Shown here: positions 1 through 5,247 of the stretch, one piece after another | Position numbering within the stretch: position 1 is the first letter of the stretch | Layout: each line of letters starts with the position of its first letter | Assembly (NCBI GenBank): GCA_036278435.1 | Contig: DASULA010000395.1 | Span: forward strand, 1-17,528 | Length of the DNA stretch: 17,528 nucleotides | Source: DASULA01 sp036278435 | GTDB taxonomy: Bacteria > Actinomycetota > Actinomycetes > Mycobacteriales > DASULA01 | Direction of reading: 5' to 3' | The notes under the pieces: generated by a model | Seen by the model: the letters and a program-made list of their open reading frames with translations, nothing else | What the model was told of the DNA's origin: nothing | The model's database searches: none | Made by a program: the position numbers and the translations under genes

Positions 1-220
1 GGTTGCGGCCGTGGCAGGTGATGCAGCTCTCGTCGTAGAGCTGCTTGCCCATCCGGACGTTCACCGACTGCGTCGCGTCGTCCTGGGCGTGGCCGGCGGG
101 CGCGATCACCGCGTAGCCGACACCGACCGCGCCGAGCGCGACGCCCAGCGCGAGCACTCCGGCGGCTCGGCGCCGCAGTCGGGCCAGCCGGCTCGGCCGA
201 GGTTTCGTGGACTGACTCAT
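1..220 (-). CDS. qcrC: Cytochrome bc1 complex diheme cytochrome c subunit, N-terminal part (3' end beyond window)
   Basis: Only the first 73 codons are in the window; the gene continues past position 1. QcrC is the membrane-anchored diheme cytochrome c of the actinobacterial bcc-aa3 supercomplex and passes electrons from the bc1 part to the aa3 oxidase. Visible are a basic N-terminus (residues 1-18), one hydrophobic segment (about 20-40) acting as signal anchor, then the first heme-binding motif CITCH at residues 66-70 after a KQLYDES lead-in typical of cytochrome c domains. The ATG at 220 is preceded by AAGGTG as ribosome site. It lies 86 bp downstream of ctaE on the same strand, the usual ctaE-qcrC order. 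The second heme motif and C-terminal helix cannot be seen. Assignment rests on the heme motif and the ctaE neighbour. Confidence 0.93.
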   Translation of the reverse strand, partial: MSQSTKPRPSRLARLRRRAAGVLALGVALGAVGVGYAVIAPAGHAQDDATQSVNVRMGKQLYDESCITCHGRN

Positions 221-250
221 CAGTGCGCACCTTGAGGTAGTGGACGGAAG

Positions 251-264
251 CCCGCGTTGGCGGG
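251..264 (-). other. Short hairpin between ctaE and qcrC
   Basis: CCCGC-GTTG-GCGGG is a perfect 5-bp stem with a 4-nt loop in the 86-bp gap between the ctaE stop and the qcrC start. It has no T-run, so it is not a convincing terminator. It could be an RNA stability or attenuation element, or chance in GC-rich DNA. Confidence 0.3.
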
Positions 265-306
265 TGGGTGGCCCGCACAGGCTGGGGTTCGGGACACCGG
301 GCCGGC

Positions 307-918
307 CTACTGAATCAGGTAGATCGTGGCGAACAGTCCAATCCAGACGATATCCACGAAATGCCAGTAGTAGGACACGACGATCGCGCTGGTGGCCTGG
401 GCCGGGGTGAACCGGCCCATGGTCGAGCGGATCAGCATGAAGATGAAAGCGAACAGGCCGCCGGTGACGTGCAACCCGTGGAACCCGGTGGCCAGGTAGA
501 AGACCGAGCCATAGCCGGACGAGGAGATCGAGGTGCCCTCGTGTACCAGCATCCGGTACTCGTTGGCCTGGCCCAGCACGAACGCCAGACCCAGCACGAA
601 GGTGAAGGCGAACCAGCGCCGCAGGTTGTAGACGTCGCCACGCTCGGCCGCGAACACGCCCATCTGACAGGTCACCGAGGACAGCACCAGGATGATCGTG
701 ACGGGAAGCGCGTAGGGGATGTCGAGGTGGGTCGGGGGCGGTGGCCAGGGCTCGCCGTGCGCGGCCTTCACCGTGAAGTACATCGCGAACAGGGCCGCGA
801 AGAACATCAGCTCCGAGGAGAGCCACACGATGGTGCCCACGCTCACCATGTTCGGGCGCGTCAGCGAGTGAACCCTGCCTGTTTCGAAGGGCGTTACGGT
901 CGAGGTCACACGCGTCAT
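307..918 (-). CDS. ctaE: Cytochrome c oxidase subunit III (aa3-type)
   Basis: Subunit III of the aa3 cytochrome c oxidase, an integral membrane subunit beside the catalytic subunit I. The 203-aa length and five predicted membrane segments (about 28-48, 66-88, 96-117, 135-160, 178-201) fit the short actinobacterial form. The stretch RPNMVSVGTIVWLSSELMFF near residues 21-40 is a strong family signature; Glu36 lies in the first helix. The GFHGLHV motif near residue 143 is also conserved. The ATG at 918 is preferred over upstream in-frame codons because GGGGG lies 6 nt before it and the family signature begins shortly after. It is the first gene of the operon continuing into qcrC. Its start faces the CtaG-like gene at 981, so both promoters share 62 bp or less. 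Confidence 0.97.
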   Translation of the reverse strand: MTRVTSTVTPFETGRVHSLTRPNMVSVGTIVWLSSELMFFAALFAMYFTVKAAHGEPWPPPPTHLDIPYALPVTIILVLSSVTCQMGVFAAERGDVYNLRRWFAFTFVLGLAFVLGQANEYRMLVHEGTSISSSGYGSVFYLATGFHGLHVTGGLFAFIFMLIRSTMGRFTPAQATSAIVVSYYWHFVDIVWIGLFATIYLIQ

Positions 919-968
919 TATTACCCCCGGGCAGGTGGGCCGATCGTCGGGGTCGGTGCCGGCGCGCC

Positions 969-974
969 TACTGT
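969..974 (+). promoter_or_regulatory. Candidate -10 hexamer for a leaderless transcript of the CtaG-like gene
   Basis: TACTGT (consensus TANNNT) ends 6 nt before the GTG at 981, which places the expected transcription start on or next to the first base of the start codon. There is no purine-rich ribosome site before this GTG. No good -35 hexamer is visible. Leaderless mRNAs with this geometry are common in actinobacteria. Confidence 0.5.
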
Positions 975-980
975 GGTCCC

Positions 981-2093
981 GTGTTGGTAGACCCACTCGC
1001 GATCGGCGCGGATCCGGCGAACCTGCCGCCGTTCACGCCGGTGCGGCTGTTCACCGAGACCGAACTGGACACGTTCTTGACCACCACGCTGGTGGTCGCG
1101 GCCGGGCTGTACCTGTGGGGGGTGCGGTCGCTGACCGCGCGGGGCATCCGGTGGGATCCGTGGCGGACGGTGGCCTGGCTGGCCGGCGGCCTTGGCACGA
1201 TCGCGTTCGCCACCATGAGCGGGCTGGGCGCCTACGACGACACCCTGCTGAGCGTGCACATGGTCCAGCACATGGTGTTGAGCATGATCTCGCCGATGTT
1301 CCTGGCGCTGGGCGCGCCGGTCACGCTGGCGCTGCGCACCCTGCCGTTGCGCGACCGTCGACGGTTCCTGGCGGTGCTGCACAGCCGGGTGGCCAAGGTG
1401 CTGACCTTTCCGGCGGTGGGGTGGTTCCTGTTCGTGGGCACCCCGTTCGCCTTGTACTACTCCCCGGTGTACGCGGCCTCGCTGCGGCACGACTGGTTGC
1501 ACGAGCTGCTGCACTTCCACTTCATCCTGGTCGGATGCCTGTTCCTGTGGCCGCTGGTGGGGCTGGACCCGGTACCGGGTCGGGTCGGGTACCCGTTCCG
1601 GCTGCTGCTGCTGTTCGCGGCGCTGCCGTTCCACGCGATCCTGGGCGTGTCGATCCTGGGCGCGCACCAGTTGATCGGCGGGGACTACTACCCGAGCCTG
1701 GCGCTGACCTGGTCCAATCCGGTGTCCGACCAGAAGGTTGCCGGCGGGCTGCTGTGGGGCTCCGGCGACATCATCGGGTTGCTGATGCTGGCCAGCGTGT
1801 TCGTGCAGTGGGCCGCGGCCTCGGAACGGGAGGCCGTCCGGGAGGACCGCCGGATTGACCGGCTGGAGGCGATGCAGGCAGCCGCCGCGGTCAGGGCCGC
1901 CGGGCCGGGCGGCGCGACAGCCCGTCCGGCGCACGGCCCGGGCCGCCCGGTGGAGGATCGCCCACCCACCCTGACGAGCCGTCCGGACTCGGCCGGACAG
2001 CCCGCGGGTGGCGGCGCCCGCGACGCCGCCGGAGAGGCGGGAGACGCTGTGGGCGAGGCTGTGGACGATCCTGTCGGCGACCAGGCGGAATGA
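981..2093 (+). CDS. CtaG-like cytochrome c oxidase assembly membrane protein
   Basis: A 370-aa polytopic membrane protein of the Caa3_CtaG type, linked to copper delivery or assembly of heme-copper oxidases. Seven hydrophobic segments are visible, roughly residues 36-54, 68-88, 94-118, 137-160, 170-195, 203-225 and 253-273. His-rich spots typical of the family lie at the membrane edge: HMVQHMV at the start of segment 3 and HELLHFHF at the start of segment 5. After about residue 280 the protein becomes a charged, then Ala/Gly/Pro/Arg-rich tail of some 80 residues with no visible fold, probably a disordered cytoplasmic tail. The GTG start at 981 lies directly behind a -10 hexamer. Its position opposite ctaE supports a role in oxidase biogenesis. 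The role in copper handling is inferred from the family. Confidence 0.9.
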   Translation: MLVDPLAIGADPANLPPFTPVRLFTETELDTFLTTTLVVAAGLYLWGVRSLTARGIRWDPWRTVAWLAGGLGTIAFATMSGLGAYDDTLLSVHMVQHMVLSMISPMFLALGAPVTLALRTLPLRDRRRFLAVLHSRVAKVLTFPAVGWFLFVGTPFALYYSPVYAASLRHDWLHELLHFHFILVGCLFLWPLVGLDPVPGRVGYPFRLLLLFAALPFHAILGVSILGAHQLIGGDYYPSLALTWSNPVSDQKVAGGLLWGSGDIIGLLMLASVFVQWAAASEREAVREDRRIDRLEAMQAAAAVRAAGPGGATARPAHGPGRPVEDRPPTLTSRPDSAGQPAGGGARDAAGEAGDAVGEAVDDPVGDQAE

Positions 2094-2104
2094 GCCCGCG
2101 CTCA
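2091..2104 (+). other. Small hairpin overlapping the stop codon of the CtaG-like gene
   Basis: TGAGC-CCGC-GCTCA is a perfect 5-bp stem with a 4-nt loop that begins on the TGA stop codon. No T-run follows. It may act as a weak terminator or 3'-end stabiliser, or be chance. Confidence 0.3.
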
Positions 2105-2105
2105 G

Positions 2106-2118
2106 GTCTGGACCAGAC
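2106..2118. promoter_or_regulatory. Perfect 6+1+6 palindrome, possible operator
   Basis: GTCTGG-A-CCAGAC is a perfect inverted repeat with a one-base centre. A one-base loop cannot form an RNA hairpin, so a DNA-level protein site is likelier. A -10-like TAGGGT follows at 2124-2129. The site lies 151 bp before the start of the small zinc-knuckle gene. A second short palindrome sharing TGG and CCA half-sites lies at 2179-2189. Confidence 0.35.
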
Positions 2119-2169
2119 GTCGCTAGGGTAGAACTTTGATTTAGGTCATGCGTGTACTGAAGAGCACCA

Positions 2170-2198
2170 TTGACCGATTGGTCCGACCAGCCTACGGT
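2170..2198 (+). promoter_or_regulatory. Consensus-like vegetative promoter for the small zinc-knuckle gene
   Basis: TTGACC at 2170-2175 and TACGGT at 2193-2198 are separated by exactly 17 bp, close to the housekeeping sigma consensus. The expected transcription start is near 2205, giving a leader of about 50 nt with a strong ribosome site at 2243-2250. The spacer contains TGGTC-C-GACCA (2179-2189), a perfect 5+1+5 inverted repeat that could be an operator. Confidence 0.65.
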
Positions 2199-2256
2199 GA
2201 CATCGTCCGTTCGCGTCCGTGCCGGGGGAGCGGCCGTTCCGTCAGGGAGGGCAACG

Positions 2257-2454
2257 GTGGTCGCAGGTACACGTCCCGGTTCTGGTGCTCGCAGGCCGGT
2301 GCGCAAGGTCTCCACAGACACCCGGTACTGCACGATGTGCGGCGAGCGGTTGTCCTCGTACAACCCCGGCCCCAACTGCTTCGTACACTCCTCGCTCGTC
2401 CAGCGCCGCGAGCCAAGCGCTCCGGCCGTCCGCCGGGTGCCGGCGCGGCGTTGA
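2257..2454 (+). CDS. Small CxxC-x12-CxxH zinc-knuckle protein, function unknown
   Basis: A 65-aa protein with one likely zinc site: Cys25-x2-Cys28, twelve residues containing LSSYNPGPN, then Cys41-x2-His44. An RLSxYNP loop between paired Cys residues recalls short zinc ribbons I associate with actinobacterial regulators, but no further domain is present and I assign no function. The flanks (residues 1-22 and 46-65) are basic and rich in Arg and Pro, which suggests nucleic-acid binding. The GTG at 2257 is chosen because AGGGAGGG ends 6 nt before it and a good promoter lies 60 bp upstream. A TTG at 2170 is in frame, but it is the -35 hexamer itself. The first dozen codons have weaker GC3 than the rest, so the GTG at 2299 is an alternative. 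Confidence 0.7.
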   Translation: MVAGTRPGSGARRPVRKVSTDTRYCTMCGERLSSYNPGPNCFVHSSLVQRREPSAPAVRRVPARR

Positions 2455-2515
2455 TCGCGCCGGTCGGGTATCCCGCGGGGCACGTCCCCCGGTCGGCCGG
2501 ATCCGGCGGTGTCGC

Positions 2516-2521
2516 TACGAT
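2516..2521 (+). promoter_or_regulatory. Candidate -10 hexamer of the receiver-domain gene
   Basis: TACGAT would place the transcription start near 2528 and give a leader of about 35 nt to the ATG at 2563. No convincing -35 hexamer lies 16-18 bp upstream, so this is tentative. Confidence 0.3.
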
Positions 2522-2562
2522 CCGTACGTGCGTCCAGTGCCACGATCCGGGGAGTCCCTCGC

Positions 2563-2988
2563 ATGACCAGCCCGACTGACCAGCGCGTCCACACCGTCAT
2601 CGTGTTCAGCCACGACCCGGCGGTGCGCGAAGCCGTCCGCACCGCGGTCGGGCGGCGGCCGGCCAGGGACCTCGGCCGGATCAACTACGTCGAGTGCGCC
2701 ACCGGTGAGGAGGTGGTCGCCCAGGTCGACGTCGGCGGTGTCGACCTGGCCATCCTCGACGGCGAGGCCCAGCCGACCGGCGGGATGGGGATCAGCCGCC
2801 AGTTGAAGTACGAGATCGCCGACTGCCCGCCGATCTGCGTGCTGCTTGGCCGGCGGGACGACCGGTGGCTGGCCACCTGGTCGCTGGCCGACGCAACCGT
2901 GGCCCGGCCGCTGGACCCGGTGACCGCCGCCCGGACCGTCGCCGACCTGCTTCGCGCCCGGGCCGCACGGGCAGTGACCCGGCCCTGA
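2563..2988 (+). CDS. Stand-alone, degenerate response-regulator receiver domain
   Basis: A 141-aa protein that is one receiver-like domain with no output domain. Strand 1 is HTVIVFSHDP (about 9-18), where a normal receiver has an acidic pair; here it is Ser-His-Asp. Strand 3 is VDLAILDGEA (about 59-68), and the Asp of LAILD sits at the phospho-acceptor position. The final strand ends ATVARPLDP, with Arg where phosphorylated receivers keep an invariant Lys. The fold is therefore probably kept while the phosphorylation chemistry is doubtful. The ATG at 2563 has GGGGAG about 9 nt upstream. No histidine kinase is nearby. It lies 42 bp before the methyltransferase, which has its own promoter signals. 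It is a likely protein-protein signalling module; its partner is unknown. Confidence 0.85.
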   Translation: MTSPTDQRVHTVIVFSHDPAVREAVRTAVGRRPARDLGRINYVECATGEEVVAQVDVGGVDLAILDGEAQPTGGMGISRQLKYEIADCPPICVLLGRRDDRWLATWSLADATVARPLDPVTAARTVADLLRARAARAVTRP

Positions 2989-2995
2989 AAGTCGA

Positions 2996-3025
2996 TTGTC
3001 CGCTGGCGGACGCCATGCCTAGCCT
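2996..3025 (+). promoter_or_regulatory. Promoter of a leaderless methyltransferase mRNA, with an inverted repeat in the spacer
   Basis: TTGTCC (2996-3001) and TAGCCT (3020-3025) are 18 bp apart. The -10 ends 5 nt before the GTG at 3031, so the transcript should begin at or next to the start codon. GTCCGC-TG-GCGGAC (2998-3011), a perfect 6+2+6 inverted repeat, overlaps the -35 and spacer and could be an operator. Confidence 0.55.
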
Positions 3026-3030
3026 GCGGC

Positions 3031-3765
3031 GTGTACTCCGACGCTGAAATCGCGGCTCTGTACGACGTGATGAACCCGTGGGACGGCACCAGGTTCGGCT
3101 CGGACGCGTTCTACACCGACCTGGTGATGGCCGTCGGCGCCGTCCTGGACGTGGGCTGCGGGACCGGCTCGATGCTGCACCAGGCGCGCGATCTCGGACA
3201 CACCGGGCGTCTGGTCGGCCTCGACCCGGACGCGGCGATGCTCGACCGGGCACGGCGGCGCACCGACGGCGAGTGGGTGCTCGGCGCCGCGGCGGACGCC
3301 GCCTGGGACCGGCGGTTCGACCTGGCCACCATGACCAGCCACGCCTTCCAGTGCCTGATCGGCGACCAGGAGATGCGCGCGTCGCTGGCCGCGATCCGGG
3401 CCGCGCTGGTCGATGGTGGCCGGTTCGCGTTCGAGACCCGGCACCCGGCCGCCCGCGCGTGGGAGGGCTGGAATCCGGACAACGCCGCCGAGGTCACCGA
3501 CCCGGCCGGCCGCACCCTGCGGGTCGCCCACCGGGTCGAATCCGTGGTCGGCGACGTGGTCACACTGTCCACCGAGACCGCGGACGCCAGCGACGACACC
3601 GTGTCGCGGGTGGACCAGGGGAGACTGCGGTTCCTGGACGTGCCCACGCTGGGGCAGTTCCTGACCGAAGCCGGGTTCGCGATCGAGGCCCAGTACGGCG
3701 ACTGGGACCGGAGCCCGGTCACCGAGAGCAGCCGGGAGGTCGTCACCATCGCCCGCCGGGTGTAG
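3031..3765 (+). CDS. Class I SAM-dependent methyltransferase, substrate unknown
   Basis: A 244-aa methyltransferase with a complete Rossmann-type SAM site. Motif I is VLDVGCGTG at residues 38-46, the acidic residue after strand 2 is Asp65 (LVGLDPD), and the post-motif region RFDLATMTSHAFQCL follows near 94-108. The C-terminal half (about 125-244) carries strands such as GGRFAFETRHP and a final REVVTIARRV typical of the Methyltransf_25/11 group. Nothing visible identifies the acceptor. The GTG start at 3031 has no ribosome site but sits just behind a promoter -10, so it is probably leaderless. It ends 25 bp from the convergent Lrp-like gene. It could act on a small molecule such as a metabolite or quinone, but this cannot be decided here. 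Confidence 0.88.
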   Translation: MYSDAEIAALYDVMNPWDGTRFGSDAFYTDLVMAVGAVLDVGCGTGSMLHQARDLGHTGRLVGLDPDAAMLDRARRRTDGEWVLGAAADAAWDRRFDLATMTSHAFQCLIGDQEMRASLAAIRAALVDGGRFAFETRHPAARAWEGWNPDNAAEVTDPAGRTLRVAHRVESVVGDVVTLSTETADASDDTVSRVDQGRLRFLDVPTLGQFLTEAGFAIEAQYGDWDRSPVTESSREVVTIARRV

Positions 3766-3790
3766 CTCGGTGGCCGCGTGGCCAGCACTG

Positions 3791-4078
3791 TCAGTCGGTG
3801 TCGCCGTAGCCGATGGCGAACGCGGCCTCCAGGTCGTGCCGGGAGTAGGCCTGGAATGCGATGTGTGTCTCGGTGTCCTTCACTCCGGGCACCTTGTTGA
3901 TCCGCCCGGCGATCACCTCGGCGACGTCGCTGAACTCGCGCACCCGGACCACCGCGATCAGGTCCACGTTCCCGGCGACCGAGTAGACCTCGCTGACCCC
4001 GTCGATGTCGGCGATCGTCTCGGCCACCTCGGGGATCTGGTCGGTGACGACGGTGACCATGACAATGGCGGTGATCAC
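3791..4078 (-). CDS. Stand-alone Lrp/AsnC effector-binding (RAM) domain protein
   Basis: A 95-aa protein equivalent to the C-terminal ligand-binding domain of Lrp/AsnC regulators, without the helix-turn-helix. The beta-alpha-beta-beta-alpha-beta pattern is visible: VITAIVMVTV, IPEVAETIADIDGV, SEVYSVAGNVDLIAVVRV, FSDVAEVIAGRI, then VKDTETHIAFQAYS. The GN-VD-LI core in the middle is the usual signature of this domain. Stand-alone copies (SMAM proteins) form oligomers and may bind amino acids, or modify full-length Lrp proteins. The GTG at 4078 is chosen because GAGGAG lies 5 nt upstream and the domain starts at once; an extension to 4255 would add a low-complexity basic leader. A possible -10, TACCAT, is at 4122-4117 on this strand. 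It is divergent from the GST gene and convergent with the methyltransferase. Confidence 0.9.
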   Translation of the reverse strand: MITAIVMVTVVTDQIPEVAETIADIDGVSEVYSVAGNVDLIAVVRVREFSDVAEVIAGRINKVPGVKDTETHIAFQAYSRHDLEAAFAIGYGDTD

Positions 4079-4242
4079 GCGGGCTCCTCGGCGGTCGCGG
4101 CTTCGGTGGTGGACTGATGGTAGAGCGACGCGGGTTGGTTCCCGGCGCCGACCGGCCATCCGATCCTTGGTCGCCGACATCGGCCGGGTCGGGCTTCGCC
4201 GGTCCCCTCGCGACGGGATCCCGACCGGGGCATGCTGGAACC

Positions 4243-5199
4243 ATGACCAAGGCACAGTTCGAGGCCGAGACGGGGTCGCGCGGCGAGTGGGTCCGGCAGG
4301 CCAACGCGTTCACCGACCGGGTGACCGCGGACGGGTCCAGCGGGTACCCGGTGGAGTCGGGAAGGTATCACCTGATCGTGTCGCTGGCCTGCCCGTGGGC
4401 GCAGCGGTCGGTCATCGTCCGGCGGCTGCTGGGTCTGGATCGGCACCTGTCCATGACCGTGGTCGACCCGATCCGGGACGAGCGTGGCTGGCGGTTCAGC
4501 CTGTGTCCGGGCGGGCGTGATCCGGTGACCGGCGCGGAGTACCTGTCGGAGTTGTACGAGCGGACCGACCCGTCCTTCCAGGGCCGCTGGACGGTGCCGT
4601 CCCTGTGGGACCGGCAGACCGGCCGGCTGGTGAGCAACGACTACCCGCAACTGACCCTGGACTTCGACACCCAGTGGCGCGAGCTGCACGCCCCCGGGGC
4701 GGTGGACCTGTATCCGCCGGAGTTGCGGGCCGACATCGACGCGGTCAACGAGGTCGTCTTCGCCGAGGTGAACAACGGCGTGTACCGGGCCGGTTTCGCC
4801 ACCACCCAGCAGGCCTACGAGCAGGCCTACGACCGGCTGTTCGCCCGGCTGGACTGGCTGTCCGACCGGTTGGCGCACCAGCGCTATCTGGCCGGCGACC
4901 GGCTCACCGAGGCCGACGTGCGGCTGTTCACCACGCTGGTCCGGTTCGACGCGGTCTACCACGGCCACTTCAAGTGCAACCGGAACAAGCTCACCGAGAT
5001 GCCGGTGCTGTGGGCCTACGCCCGTGATCTGTTCGCGCATCCCGGGTTCGGCGACACCGTCGACTTCGACCACATCAAGCGGCACTACTACGCCACCCAC
5101 GGCAAGATCAACCCCACCCTGATCGTCCCCAAGGGACCAGACCTGAGCGGTTGGCACGAACCGTCTGGTCGCGACAGTCTGAATCAGATGGTCGAATGA
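4243..5199 (+). CDS. Glutathionyl-hydroquinone reductase-like protein (GST superfamily, Xi class)
   Basis: A 318-aa cytoplasmic protein of the YqjG/ECM4 group, which reductively removes a thiol from S-glutathionyl-hydroquinones. The thioredoxin-like half carries the catalytic motif SLACPWAQRS with Cys50-Pro-Trp, followed by SMTVVDPIRDERGWRFS. The helical C-terminal half holds the family features NNGVYRAGFATTQQAYEQAY, YLAGDRLTEADVRLFTTLVRFD, VYHGHFKCN and a conserved tail with HYYATHGKINP. Length is normal for the family. Actinobacteria generally use mycothiol rather than glutathione, so the natural thiol is probably mycothiol (inference). The ATG at 4243 has only a weak ribosome site. CATGCT at 4231-4236 ends 6 nt before it and could be a -10 for another leaderless transcript, without a visible -35. 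It is divergent from the Lrp-like gene across 164 bp. Confidence 0.93.
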   Translation: MTKAQFEAETGSRGEWVRQANAFTDRVTADGSSGYPVESGRYHLIVSLACPWAQRSVIVRRLLGLDRHLSMTVVDPIRDERGWRFSLCPGGRDPVTGAEYLSELYERTDPSFQGRWTVPSLWDRQTGRLVSNDYPQLTLDFDTQWRELHAPGAVDLYPPELRADIDAVNEVVFAEVNNGVYRAGFATTQQAYEQAYDRLFARLDWLSDRLAHQRYLAGDRLTEADVRLFTTLVRFDAVYHGHFKCNRNKLTEMPVLWAYARDLFAHPGFGDTVDFDHIKRHYYATHGKINPTLIVPKGPDLSGWHEPSGRDSLNQMVE

Positions 5200-5247
5200 C
5201 ATGGTCCACCACCGGGCAGGTGCCGTGCTGTGGCGGGTGCGGGGCGG

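Noticed and set aside
268..990. Long plus-strand reading frame opposite ctaE
   Set aside because: It is the antisense shadow of ctaE, whose membrane segments and family signature are clear. The product is His/Gly/Arg-rich low complexity with no recognisable domain.
1567..1580. Perfect 14-bp palindrome ACCCGGTACCGGGT with GGGTC repeats following
   Set aside because: It lies within the conserved coding part of the CtaG-like gene (LDPVPGRVGYP), where codon use explains it; no partner element was seen.
2106..2118. GTCTGGACCAGAC as an RNA terminator of the CtaG-like gene
   Set aside because: A one-base loop cannot close an RNA hairpin and no T-run follows; it is kept only as a possible DNA operator.
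921..2684. 587-codon minus-strand reading frame opposite the CtaG-like gene, zinc-knuckle gene and receiver gene
   Set aside because: It spans three real plus-strand genes and their promoters, and the translation is Gln/Arg/Pro-rich low complexity. High GC makes such antisense frames common.
4079..4255. N-terminal extension of the Lrp-like protein that could hold a DNA-binding domain
   Set aside because: The extra residues are basic low complexity without a helix-turn-helix, and a strong ribosome site sits just before the GTG at 4078.
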